Below, in pieces: positions 9,089 to 17,340 of a stretch of DNA of 47,981 nucleotides; within the stretch, counting starts at the first letter, position 1; each line of letters opens with the position of its first letter. Position numbers and translations under genes: made by a program. This DNA comes from an uncultured Spirochaetales bacterium. GTDB taxonomy: Bacteria; Spirochaetota; Spirochaetia; Sphaerochaetales; Sphaerochaetaceae. The notes beneath the pieces are model-generated. The model did not search any database. It was given only the letters and a program-made list of their open reading frames with translations, and was not told where the DNA came from. The stretch covers positions 1 through 47,981 of the forward strand of contig CASEKE010000005.1 of NCBI GenBank assembly GCA_949288415.1, given 5' to 3'.

Positions 9089-10182
9089 ACGAACGCCTCC
9101 CTTATCCTGTTCTCATCCCATCTGTAGTATTTCGCAGAGAGGATCGCTCTAATGCGTCTGTCCTCGTCCTTGTACATGAACAGATAAGCTAGGATTATGC
9201 CTATGGAAAAAGGATTACCTGAAAGTATCCTGGTGAATTCACGGCTCCTCGTCGCTGCGAGGTTGTCCTCCATCATGAGTATGTGCTTCGCGTTCTCGTC
9301 CCGCGACGTAAGCTCGTCATCGTTTCTCCTGACAGTGGCAAGCTCGTCGAGAAGCGTGCTGTACCGTCTCCTGACGATCGAACGCACCACATCGCTGGGA
9401 TCGGACAATGCGAATACCTTCTTCGCGACCATCTGGTCGTAGATGAAGCCATAAGGAATCATCACTGATGAAAGATCCGAATCCGAAAAAGCATGGTAAT
9501 AGTAGTTGTACCTGATGAACAGCAGTATGTTCTTCAGATCCACATCCACCATATATATATCCTTCGATATGCGACTGTCGTCTCCCGACAGTCTCCCTAT
9601 TCCGTCGAAAAGACGCCTGAACCACAGATGGTCCAATGAGATTTCGAGGGAAAACAGCCCCTTTGCCGACAATTTCTCGAACGAGAACGACGAAAATACC
9701 TCGTGATACGGAGTTCCCTCGACAGAGGCAAGGACGTCCGCATATCCGGTCGCATTTATTATCCGGGTGTAGTTTATATCGTTGACGATCCTGTCCTTGT
9801 ATATGTAGCTGGCGCGATAGCTTATCTGATGGTGCCTGACGATGTTAGAGTACCACAGTCTGACCGCATTCTTCAGATTGTCGATCTCGACCTTCTCAAG
9901 AAGGATGTCGACAAACCCGCATTCCCTGCCCTTCAGATATCCGGCTATCTCCTTGTGCGTGGCAATCTCCTCCTCGAGGAGCGCCAGCTCGACCTGCTGC
10001 AGGTCTCCAGTCCTGTCGTACACATCCACCAGATGGTCATGCCTAGTTCCCTTCAGGACCGCAATCGATTCGACCAGGGAAGGAGCCTTGATCATGTCGT
10101 CGAGGACCTTCGAGGAATGCAGCATTCCGATCCTTGCCCTAAGCTTGGCATTGATGAATGCGTATTCGCTGACCTTTCCCAT
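9085..10182 (-). CDS. atpC: V-type ATP synthase/ATPase subunit C (d-subunit homologue)
   Basis: A 365-residue subunit C, the funnel-shaped protein that links the central stalk to the K ring. Family features are the N-terminal YAFINAKLRARIGMLHSSKVLDDMI, the DVDLKNILLFIRYNYYY segment (xE/DxxNLxxxLR in relatives) and the C-terminal PFSIGIILAYLFMYKDEDRRIRAILSAKYYRW, which is close to the usual P..I.AY...KE.EI.NLR.I..GK. It lies between the G/H and I genes and has a moderate GGAG upstream of ATG 10182. Confidence 0.92.
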   Translation of the reverse strand: MGKVSEYAFINAKLRARIGMLHSSKVLDDMIKAPSLVESIAVLKGTRHDHLVDVYDRTGDLQQVELALLEEEIATHKEIAGYLKGRECGFVDILLEKVEIDNLKNAVRLWYSNIVRHHQISYRASYIYKDRIVNDINYTRIINATGYADVLASVEGTPYHEVFSSFSFEKLSAKGLFSLEISLDHLWFRRLFDGIGRLSGDDSRISKDIYMVDVDLKNILLFIRYNYYYHAFSDSDLSSVMIPYGFIYDQMVAKKVFALSDPSDVVRSIVRRRYSTLLDELATVRRNDDELTSRDENAKHILMMEDNLAATRSREFTRILSGNPFSIGIILAYLFMYKDEDRRIRAILSAKYYRWDENRIREAFV

Positions 10183-10185
10183 GGT

Positions 10186-10500
10186 TCACGCTCCGAGAAG
10201 AACTTCGACGATTCTGGCCGAAGCACGTTCGAGAACGTCCGGATCGACGCTCGCGGCGCTTTTCTCTATCTCTTCCTTTTTCTCCTCGTAGATCGCAAGA
10301 TGTTCCTTCAGAAGACTTTCAGCCTCCTCGAGGGCGGCATCGTTCTCGCGTCTCTTGGCCTCGAGACGGCTCTGCACATAGTTGCGCTTGTCCTCCTGGG
10401 CCTTGAAGATGATCTCACGAGCCTCCTTCTCCGCGTTGTCAACGATCGAAAATGCATTGTCCTCGACTTCGAGAATCTCATCGATAATACCGCTATGCAT
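10186..10500 (-). CDS. V-type ATP synthase/ATPase subunit G/H (peripheral stalk)
   Basis: A 104-residue, almost wholly coiled-coil protein (NAFSIVDNAEKEAREIIFKAQEDKRNY onward, then EEAESLLKEHLAIYEEKKEEIEKS). It is the expected partner of subunit E in the peripheral stalk. ATG 10500 is chosen over a GTG three codons earlier because GAGGTGA lies five to seven bases before it. It is the first gene of the operon. Identification rests on composition, size and position, since this family has little fixed sequence. Confidence 0.85.
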   Translation of the reverse strand: MHSGIIDEILEVEDNAFSIVDNAEKEAREIIFKAQEDKRNYVQSRLEAKRRENDAALEEAESLLKEHLAIYEEKKEEIEKSAASVDPDVLERASARIVEVLLGA

Positions 10501-10631
10501 CGCTCTCACCTCAGCACAAAATACTTTGATTTCTTTTACCCTTCGATGTCAATATCAAATGGAAAAAAAACAGCGTCGCCATGAAGCGGCAGAAGGTCGT
10601 TCCTCTCCACAGAAATCACATCATACGGAAA

Positions 10632-10662
10632 AATAAAAAAGGGTACTGATATATACAGCCCC
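10632..10662 (-). terminator. Terminator of tRNA-Pro
   Basis: On the minus strand GGGGCTG, a seven-base loop and CAG-TA-CCC are followed by TTTTTTATTTTT, placed about 25 bases after the tRNA end. The stem is imperfect. Confidence 0.6.
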
Positions 10663-10688
10663 TTTTCCACATTTCCCTCGAAATCTTT

Positions 10689-10760
10689 CGGATAAGGCGG
10701 ATTTGAACCGCCGACCCCAAGTCCCCCAGACTTGTACGCTAACCCCTGCGCTATTATCCG
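10689..10760 (-). tRNA. tRNA-Pro (anticodon GGG)
   Basis: A 72-base cloverleaf on the minus strand: acceptor CGGATAA/TTATCCG, D arm GCGC/GCGT, anticodon stem CAAGT/ACTTG with loop CTGGGGG (anticodon GGG, reads CCC), and T arm GGCGG-TTCAAAT-CCGCC. The 3' CCA is not encoded. All stems pair. Confidence 0.95.
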
Positions 10761-10772
10761 AAGTACAACGAC

Positions 10773-10801
10773 ATATTATCCATAATGTCGGTTCATGTCA
10801 A
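10773..10801 (-). promoter_or_regulatory. Promoter of tRNA-Pro
   Basis: Perfect TTGACA (10801-10796), 17-base spacer and TAATAT (10778-10773), ending 12 bases before the tRNA. This is among the strongest promoters in the window, as expected for a stable RNA. Confidence 0.8.
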
Positions 10802-10923
10802 ATGGCTTTTTTCATTTTTCCTTTCCACATCCGGCAATCGTCTGTCGGCATCTGTCCTTTCGATGCGTGATTCAGCTTTTTCGACGCGCGTCGGCCGAGG
10901 GCGTACCACTTTCCTCAAAACAG

Positions 10924-10965
10924 TTGATGAAACCCGACTTTGCCTATACACTTGACAGAAGTCAA
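10924..10965 (+). promoter_or_regulatory. Putative oppA promoter and operator
   Basis: TTGATG (10924-10929) and TATACA (10945-10950), 15 bases apart, form a candidate promoter. Directly after it lies the palindrome TTGAC-AGAA-GTCAA (10952-10965), over the predicted transcription start. It ends 22 bases before the oppA ATG, just ahead of the GGAGGAAG ribosome site. A role as repressor site is inference. About 185 bases of the gap before it hold no gene, only a perfect CGACGCGCGTCG palindrome at 10882-10893. Confidence 0.4.
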
Positions 10966-10987
10966 ATATGTAAATGGAGGAAGTACT

Positions 10988-13054
10988 ATGTCCAAGAAAA
11001 GCAGAAAGCTGCTCTCCCTGGTTCTCGTTACTGTGCTCGCAGCGGCCGTTCTGGCAGGATGCGGAAATAGGAGCGGCGCGGAGGAGACGAAAGCAGCATC
11101 GGTTTCCGCAAGCCCATCAGCGGCAAGTTCCGGTTCAGCGAAACAAGAGTCCTTGCCGGTCTCTTCTCCTTCGCAGGCGGACAAGACGCTCGTCATCGGC
11201 GTTCCTGCGAACTTCGAGGAGAAATGGAATCCGTTCCTTGCTGAATCGGCATACGACAGACTGGTCATCGATCAGATATTCGTATCACCGACTAGGCTGA
11301 ATGCTCACAACGAGGTAATCCCGTACGCAGGCAACATCACCAGCGAGATGAATGTCGACGGTACGGTCACCTATACGGTCACCGTCAACGAAGGGATGTA
11401 TTTCACCAACGGCGATCCCGTCACAATCGACGACTACATCTACTTTTTATACGTGTGCGCGGATCCTTCGTACACAGGCCCGATGGCTCTTGTCAACCAG
11501 GACATAAAAGGCGTCAAGGAATACTATTACGACGATCCGAACTACGCTATAAGTGTCGGAGCCTTCGAGAAGGAAGCCGCAGCGAAGTATTCGCAGCAGA
11601 CAATCTCGCAGGAGGACTTCATGTATTACCTCGTCGAGTCCAGACTCGAAGGATGGTACACGGGACTCGATGCATACGACTGGATCGGCTACATCGATGC
11701 GGAGGGTTTCGGCGATGAACTGCAGTACATCGATACCAGCGACGAAAGCCAGCTTCTCGAGCTTCTTGCGCTCGTCGAGTACGCGAACTACCGCGACTCG
11801 TACGATCCGGAGACATGGTGGGCGAAACACCTTGCCGAGAGCTACATCGCGGAAAATCTTGCAGGCAGCGAACACGTTGACACGATCAGCGGAATCAACA
11901 GGATAGACGACTATACCTGCACCGTCACGTACAACAGCGTCGACATCAACGGCGACAGGAACATCTCCGTCTACCTCGTTCCAAGAGGATACTACGGAGA
12001 CTTCGAGAAGGGAGACGTCTCGAAGATCCTTGCCAACATGAATCCCGTCGGATCCGGACCCTATGTGTTCCAGGGCTTCAGCGACAATATAGCGACATGC
12101 GTCGCAAACCCCGACTACTTCGAGGGAGTGCCGAACATCGGAACCGTCAAGTGGCAGTTCGTTCCGGAGAACGACACGCTACCCTCCATTGCCAGCGGCG
12201 CGATAGACATCGCCAACCCGTCCGGATCTATGGAGAACATCGATGAGATGCAGGCACTGGGAATCGAATACGATCTCATACCGTTCGCAGGGTACGGCTA
12301 CGCGGGATTCAACTGCACCAACCTCGACCTCTACGTCAGGAAGGGTCTCTTCTCCCTCATGGATAGGCAGTCTTCCGTCAAGGGCTACTACGGCGATGTC
12401 GCACAGGTCATCGAGCGCCCGCTCGTTCCTACTCTTGCAGAGTATCCTGTCGATGCGACCGTCTACTACCCGTATTCCGTCGAGAACGCTCTCAAGTACT
12501 TCGAGCAGGCCGGATATACCCAGAAGGACGGCAAGCTCGTCGACGCAGAGGGCAAGCAGCTCGTAGTCAACGCCTACATCGGAGGAAGCGGCACCGGTGA
12601 CCATCCGGCATATGCCATGCTCACGAGTGCAGCGGAGGATCTCGCGACGCTCGGAGGGGAGCTCCAGATCAACGATGTCAACTTCGCAGTCCTCCAGGCG
12701 GCGATGAACGACGGGACTGCGGACATATTCATTCTCGCATGGGGCAATGTCACAAGCTGCGACAAGAGGGACCAGTTCAGAAGCACAGGAGGACAGAACA
12801 AGTACGGCATCGCCGATGCGGAACTCGATGCCCTTCTCGACGAAATCGTGGTCACCATCGATCTCGAAGAGAGGAAAGCCCTGGTCTCCGAGATGCTCGA
12901 CAGGGCCATGGATCTCTGCATCGAGCTTCCGCTCTACCAGAGAAACGATATTATCGCATACAACGTTCAGACAGTCGACATGTCCAGTCTTCCCGAGGAA
13001 TCCACAGCGTTCTGGAACTACGCTTCCGAGCTCTGGAAGCTCAGGATGAACTGA
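10988..13054 (+). CDS. oppA: Oligopeptide ABC transporter substrate-binding lipoprotein (family 5)
   Basis: A 688-residue extracytoplasmic solute-binding protein of the OppA/DppA (SBP family 5) type. The signal peptide ends in a lipobox LAGC with the lipidated Cys at residue 25, followed by a Ser/Ala-rich linker. The mature domain shows TLVIGVPANFEEKWNPFLAES, VNEGMYFTNGDPVTIDDYIY and NMNPVGSGPYVF, all standard for the family. The protein is longer than usual (about 530-600), with extra sequence between residues 150 and 320 (YYYDDPNY, SYDPETWWAKHLAESY). ATG 10988 has GGAGGAAG four bases upstream. It is followed by the four other transporter genes. The ligand is unknown; peptides are most likely. 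Confidence 0.93.
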   Translation: MSKKSRKLLSLVLVTVLAAAVLAGCGNRSGAEETKAASVSASPSAASSGSAKQESLPVSSPSQADKTLVIGVPANFEEKWNPFLAESAYDRLVIDQIFVSPTRLNAHNEVIPYAGNITSEMNVDGTVTYTVTVNEGMYFTNGDPVTIDDYIYFLYVCADPSYTGPMALVNQDIKGVKEYYYDDPNYAISVGAFEKEAAAKYSQQTISQEDFMYYLVESRLEGWYTGLDAYDWIGYIDAEGFGDELQYIDTSDESQLLELLALVEYANYRDSYDPETWWAKHLAESYIAENLAGSEHVDTISGINRIDDYTCTVTYNSVDINGDRNISVYLVPRGYYGDFEKGDVSKILANMNPVGSGPYVFQGFSDNIATCVANPDYFEGVPNIGTVKWQFVPENDTLPSIASGAIDIANPSGSMENIDEMQALGIEYDLIPFAGYGYAGFNCTNLDLYVRKGLFSLMDRQSSVKGYYGDVAQVIERPLVPTLAEYPVDATVYYPYSVENALKYFEQAGYTQKDGKLVDAEGKQLVVNAYIGGSGTGDHPAYAMLTSAAEDLATLGGELQINDVNFAVLQAAMNDGTADIFILAWGNVTSCDKRDQFRSTGGQNKYGIADAELDALLDEIVVTIDLEERKALVSEMLDRAMDLCIELPLYQRNDIIAYNVQTVDMSSLPEESTAFWNYASELWKLRMN

Positions 13055-13077
13055 CCGTCCGCTTCTTCACAACGACA

Positions 13078-13110
13078 GGGGGGGGGAACACGACTCTCCC
13101 CTTCTTTTTT
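13078..13110 (+). terminator. Attenuating hairpin with nine-G tract after oppA
   Basis: Nine consecutive G (13078-13086), a loop and CTCCCCTT followed by CTTTTTT. It sits between oppA and the permease genes, where binding-protein operons often have a partial terminator that keeps the binding protein in excess. Confidence 0.65.
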
Positions 13111-13128
13111 CCAGAACAGGACGGAATC

Positions 13129-14109
13129 ATGAAACAATACATTATCAGACGAATACTCATCAGCCTGATTGTTCTCTTCGGAGTTTCTCTTCTGCTCTAT
13201 ACCCTGGTCCGGCTCATGCCGAGCGACTACGTCACTCTTTCGACCTCGACGAGCCAGAAGATGACCGACGAACAGAGGGACAACCTCAGAGCAATCTACG
13301 GCCTGGACAAACCGATCATCACAGGATATCTTGACTGGGTCAATGCGGTCCTGCACGGCGACCTTGGAACTTCGCTGACAAGGAACCGACCGGTAGCCGA
13401 GGTCATCAGGGAATATGCGCCGGTCACATTCTCCGTCGCATTCATTGCCTTGGTTCTGGAACTTCTGATAGCAATCCCTGTCGGCATACTTGCCGCGAGA
13501 AAGCAGTATTCCAGAACCGACTATTTCATCACGACGCTGGTGTTCATAGGCATCTCGCTGCCGATATTCTTCATCGCCGCCATCCTCAAAAGGTGGTTCG
13601 GCTTCTACGGACTGAACGTCCTCCCGGTCTCGGGAATGCTGACCGCGAGGGTGAACTACCCCGAGTACATGACCTGGGCAAAGTTCTGCGACTATGCCAG
13701 GCACCTGGTCCTCCCGATAACGTGCTTCGTTCTGACGGGGGTCGGCAGCTACGTGAGATACATCAGAAGCAACATGCTGGAGGCACTTGGCTCGGACTAC
13801 GTCAGGACGGCGCGGGCAAAGGGCGTCAGCGAACGCTGCGTAATCTACCACCATGCGTTCCGCAACACGCTCATACCGCTTGTGACCCTCCTCGGAGGAA
13901 CGCTGCCCGGACTGTTCTCCGGAGCGGCCATCACGGAAGGGATATTCGCGCTAGAGGGTCTGGGGAACATCGCGCTTACCGCCTCTTACATGGCGGACGT
14001 CCCCTACCTCATGGGCTTCAACATGTTCCTTGTGTTCCTCACGATAGTCGGCTATCTGATCACAGACATTCTCTACGCAGTGGTCGACCCGCGCGTGAGA
14101 CTCAGCTAG
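13129..14109 (+). CDS. oppB: Oligopeptide ABC transporter permease (DppB/OppB family)
   Basis: A 326-residue inner-membrane permease. It starts with the usual first helix and RRILISLIVLFGVSLLLYTLVRLMPSDYV. The EAA-like loop that docks the ATPase is in LGSDYVRTARAKGVSERCVIYHHAFRNTLIPLVTLLG. About six membrane helices are apparent. ATG 13129 has AGGA seven bases upstream. A longer in-frame extension back into oppA has no family similarity and is rejected. Confidence 0.95.
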   Translation: MKQYIIRRILISLIVLFGVSLLLYTLVRLMPSDYVTLSTSTSQKMTDEQRDNLRAIYGLDKPIITGYLDWVNAVLHGDLGTSLTRNRPVAEVIREYAPVTFSVAFIALVLELLIAIPVGILAARKQYSRTDYFITTLVFIGISLPIFFIAAILKRWFGFYGLNVLPVSGMLTARVNYPEYMTWAKFCDYARHLVLPITCFVLTGVGSYVRYIRSNMLEALGSDYVRTARAKGVSERCVIYHHAFRNTLIPLVTLLGGTLPGLFSGAAITEGIFALEGLGNIALTASYMADVPYLMGFNMFLVFLTIVGYLITDILYAVVDPRVRLS

Positions 14110-14119
14110 GAGATTCGAA

Positions 14120-15199
14120 ATGGCAACTGAAGAAACAATCAGAGGCAACATGGAGGCAGAAAGGGAGGACTACGAGGCAAACCAGGTGTTCATGACACCC
14201 AGCCAGATGGTGATCAGGAGATTCCTCCGCAACAAGCTTGCGGTAGCGGGACTCACCACATTGGTGATCATGGCCCTCTTCTGCTTCGTCGGACCGCTTT
14301 TCTCCCCATATACGGAGACGGAACTATTCTACAGGACCGACACAAAGGATCCAGAGGCGGTCCAGTACTACAAGAAAGTAGTCCATGAGAACGCGGCAGG
14401 CCTCAACATCTCCTCGTTCTACAACATGAGTACTAAGACGTTCGCGACGGAAAGCGAAATAGACAACATCGTCCTCGATGTGAGGGCGGTGCCGTCCGCC
14501 ATGCATTGGCTCGGCACCACGGAGATGGGACAGGACATGATGACGAGACTCATGTACGGAGGAAGGATCTCGCTTATGGTCGGCTTCGTGGTCGTCATTG
14601 TCGAGATGCTGGTCGGGGTCACGATGGGAGGAATCGCAGGGTACTACGGCGGAAAGGTCGACATGCTGGTCATGCGCCTAGTGGAGATCTTCCAGTCCAT
14701 CCCATTCATTCCGTTGATGCTGATAATCTCCAGCATACTCATCTCTCTCAAGGTCAGCCCTAGGGACAAGATTTACTACACGATGTTCATCATGGGAGTG
14801 ATCTTCTGGGCCGGGGTCGCAAGAATGATCCGGGGTTCCCTGCTGCAGGTCAGGGAGATGGAGTACATGCTCGCGGCTGAGGCGACCGGCATACGTCCAA
14901 TGAAGAAGATATTCAAGCACATGATCCCGAACGTGATGCCGATCATAATAGTCATGGCCACGATGGACCTGGGATCGATCATACTTATGGAATCGACCAT
15001 GAGCTACCTGGGAATCGGCGTCGGGGCTCCCTACGCCTCATGGGGTAACATGGTCTCGGCCGTGAACTCGACGATAGTCATGAGAAGCTGCCCGTACCTA
15101 TGGGTTCCGCCAGGAATATGCATTCTCATGACCGTTATGGCGTTCAACTTCGTCGGAGACGGTCTGCGGGATGCTTTCGACCCTAGAATGAAGAGGTGA
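14120..15199 (+). CDS. oppC: Oligopeptide ABC transporter permease (DppC/OppC family)
   Basis: A 359-residue second permease. The N-terminal region has the family motif QMVIRRFLRNKLAVAGLTTLVIM. The periplasmic loop carries HWLGTTEMGQDMMTRLMYGGRISL, and the ATPase-contact loop is EYMLAAEATGIRPMKKIFKHMIPNVMPIIIV. A roughly 60-residue insert between the first helix and HWLGT makes it somewhat longer than E. coli DppC. AGGAG precedes ATG 14120, which is 10 bases after oppB. Confidence 0.95.
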   Translation: MATEETIRGNMEAEREDYEANQVFMTPSQMVIRRFLRNKLAVAGLTTLVIMALFCFVGPLFSPYTETELFYRTDTKDPEAVQYYKKVVHENAAGLNISSFYNMSTKTFATESEIDNIVLDVRAVPSAMHWLGTTEMGQDMMTRLMYGGRISLMVGFVVVIVEMLVGVTMGGIAGYYGGKVDMLVMRLVEIFQSIPFIPLMLIISSILISLKVSPRDKIYYTMFIMGVIFWAGVARMIRGSLLQVREMEYMLAAEATGIRPMKKIFKHMIPNVMPIIIVMATMDLGSIILMESTMSYLGIGVGAPYASWGNMVSAVNSTIVMRSCPYLWVPPGICILMTVMAFNFVGDGLRDAFDPRMKR

Positions 15200-15202
15200 C
15201 AG

Positions 15203-16330
15203 ATGCTCAGCGACAAGGAAAGAAACAGACAGCTCAGGCAAATCAAGAAAGACAACCTGAGACGATATAGACAGTTCGGCAGAAAGCAGGGACGCAAGAT
15301 AGCGCCGGAGGAATACGAGGTGCAGATGAGAGATCCTGACAATCTCGTGGAGATCGACGATCTGCAGACGCATTTCTTCACGGACATCGGCACGGTGCGC
15401 GCCGTCGATGGCGTCACGTTCGACATCCCGCGAGGCAGGACCATAGGCGTCGTAGGCGAATCCGGATGCGGAAAAAGCGTCACCAGTCTGTCGATAATGA
15501 GGCTACTTCAGGAACCGCAGGGCCAGATCACCGGCGGCCAGGTACGGTTCTCGCTGCGCGACGGAAAAGCGATCGACCTGACAAAAGCTCCGCTCAAGAT
15601 GATGCAGCACATCAGAGGCAACGAGATCTCGATGATATTCCAGGAACCGATGACGACCCTCAATCCGGTATTCACCGTCGGAAGCCAGATCGACGAAGTG
15701 TCGAGGCTCCACTCGGGCCGGATGAAGAAGGCCGATATCAGGAAAAGATCTGTCGAGCTTCTCCGACTGGTCGGAATCGCCAACGCCGAGAGGGTCTACA
15801 GGATGTATCCACACGAGCTCTCGGGCGGAATGAGGCAGCGCGTCGTAATCGCGATGGCGCTGGCATGCGACCCCCAGCTCATAATCGCAGACGAGCCTAC
15901 CACGGCCCTCGACGTCACCATACAGGCCCAGATTCTGGACCTGATGCGCTCGCTCAAGGACAGGATCAACTCCTCGATCATGCTCATAACCCATGACCTC
16001 GGCGTCGTCGCCGAAATGGCCGACTACGTGGTCGTCATGTACGCAGGACGGATAATCGAGCAGGGAACGACAATGGACATCTTCAAGAACCCTCTGCATC
16101 CGTATACCGTCGGTCTGATGAAAAGCAGGCCGAACATGATAGAGGAGGGAGAAAAGCTCTATTCCATACCCGGCAACGTCCCGAATCCCATCGACCTTCC
16201 GGACCACTGCTACTTCAGGAACAGGTGCGCAAGATGCATTGCAAAGTGCAGCGATCCTTATCCGCCGCTGATTCCGATTTCCGATACGCACAAGGTCGCA
16301 TGCTGGCTTTACGAGGAGGAAAGAAGATGA
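15203..16330 (+). CDS. oppD: Oligopeptide ABC transporter ATP-binding protein (DppD/OppD family)
   Basis: A 375-residue ATPase. Walker A GESGCGKS is at residues 85-92, the signature is LSGGMRQR, Walker B is LIIADEPTTALDV and the switch histidine is in LITHDLGV. The C-terminal oligopeptide-transporter domain has cysteines in YFRNRCARCIAKCSDPYPP, the cluster seen in this subfamily. Unusual is a strongly basic N-terminal extension of about 47 residues (many Arg/Lys, KERNRQLRQIKKDNLRRYRQ) before LVEIDDLQTHF, where DppD normally begins. GAGGTGA precedes the ATG. Confidence 0.95.
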   Translation: MLSDKERNRQLRQIKKDNLRRYRQFGRKQGRKIAPEEYEVQMRDPDNLVEIDDLQTHFFTDIGTVRAVDGVTFDIPRGRTIGVVGESGCGKSVTSLSIMRLLQEPQGQITGGQVRFSLRDGKAIDLTKAPLKMMQHIRGNEISMIFQEPMTTLNPVFTVGSQIDEVSRLHSGRMKKADIRKRSVELLRLVGIANAERVYRMYPHELSGGMRQRVVIAMALACDPQLIIADEPTTALDVTIQAQILDLMRSLKDRINSSIMLITHDLGVVAEMADYVVVMYAGRIIEQGTTMDIFKNPLHPYTVGLMKSRPNMIEEGEKLYSIPGNVPNPIDLPDHCYFRNRCARCIAKCSDPYPPLIPISDTHKVACWLYEEERR

Positions 16331-17310
16331 GAGAGAGAATACTCGAGGTCGAGGACCTCAGAAAGTACTATCCGATACGACAGGGTGTGCTCCAGAAGAC
16401 CGTAGGCCATGTAAAGGCAGTTGACGGGGTATCCTTCTCGATCGAGAAAGGCCAGACGTTCGGACTCGTAGGCGAGTCCGGGTGCGGAAAGTCCACCATA
16501 GGCAGAACGCTCCTCAGGCTAACCGAACCCACATCCGGCAAGGCGATATACAACGGCAAGGACATCTTCGGCTTCACGAAAGCGGAGATGAGGGCCGTCA
16601 GGCCGAAACTACAGATGATCTTCCAGGACCCCTACTCCTCGCTCGATCCGAAGATGCCGGTCGGAGAGATCATCGGGGAGGCCGTCAGGGAACATAAAAT
16701 TGTCGGAAAGGACGAATACAGGGACTACATACTCTCAATCATGAAGGAATGCGGACTCAGGCCCTACCACATAGACAGGTATGCCCACGAGTTCTCTGGC
16801 GGACAGAGACAGAGGATATGCATAGCAAGGAGTCTTGCGCTCAAGCCGGAGCTGATAATAGCCGACGAGCCCGTCTCGGCGCTCGACGTCTCTATCCAGG
16901 CCCAGATAATCAACCTCATGAAGGACCTGCAGACCGAACGAGGGCTGTCCTATCTCTTCATAAGCCATGATCTTTCGGTCGTGGAATACATCTCCGACGT
17001 CGTCGGGGTCATGTATCTCGGATCGCTGGTGGAGATGGCGGACAAGAAAGAGCTGTTCAGCCACCCTGCCCATCCATACACGCAGGCGCTTCTATCCGCG
17101 GTCCCCATTCCGGATCCTGAAAAAAAGAGCAACAGGATCATACTGCAAGGCGACCTGCCGAGTCCGGCAAATCCGCCGCAAGGCTGCAAGTTCCACACGA
17201 GATGTCCTTATGCGAAGGAAATCTGCAGGCAGCAGGTTCCCGAATACAAGGACCACGGGAGCGGGCACATTTGCGCCTGCCATCTCTACGACGACGGGAC
17301 CTGGATTTGA
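16327..17310 (+). CDS. oppF: Oligopeptide ABC transporter ATP-binding protein (DppF/OppF family)
   Basis: A 327-residue second ATPase. Walker A GESGCGKS is at 49-56, the signature is FSGGQRQRICIARSLA, Walker B is LIIADEPVSALDVSIQAQI and the switch histidine is in FISHDLSVVEYISD. The C-terminal oligopeptide domain contains FHTRCPYAKEICRQQVP. It starts at ATG 16327 with AGGAGG seven bases before it and overlaps the oppD stop as ATGA, so the two ATPases are translated together as the expected heterodimer. Confidence 0.96.
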   Translation: MRERILEVEDLRKYYPIRQGVLQKTVGHVKAVDGVSFSIEKGQTFGLVGESGCGKSTIGRTLLRLTEPTSGKAIYNGKDIFGFTKAEMRAVRPKLQMIFQDPYSSLDPKMPVGEIIGEAVREHKIVGKDEYRDYILSIMKECGLRPYHIDRYAHEFSGGQRQRICIARSLALKPELIIADEPVSALDVSIQAQIINLMKDLQTERGLSYLFISHDLSVVEYISDVVGVMYLGSLVEMADKKELFSHPAHPYTQALLSAVPIPDPEKKSNRIILQGDLPSPANPPQGCKFHTRCPYAKEICRQQVPEYKDHGSGHICACHLYDDGTWI

Positions 17311-17313
17311 CAG

Positions 17314-17340
17314 ATGGCTGCGCCCAGCGCAGCCATTTCT
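17314..17340. terminator. Terminator at end of the opp operon
   Basis: Perfect ten-base stem ATGGCTGCGC-CCA-GCGCAGCCAT (17314-17336) followed by TTCTCATTTC. It lies between two converging operons. The T tract is weak on the plus strand and weaker on the minus strand. Confidence 0.75.

Noticed and set aside
10501..10688. Small gene or promoter in the gap between the V-ATPase operon and tRNA-Pro
   Set aside because: A TTGACA is present near 10545 but no -10 fits at a proper distance, and no frame with a ribosome site was found; the V-ATPase promoter remains unplaced.
10952..10980. TTGACA at 10952 as the oppA -35
   Set aside because: The position 17 bases downstream is the ribosome-binding site (TGGAGG), not a -10; the motif is better read as half of the TTGAC/GTCAA palindrome.
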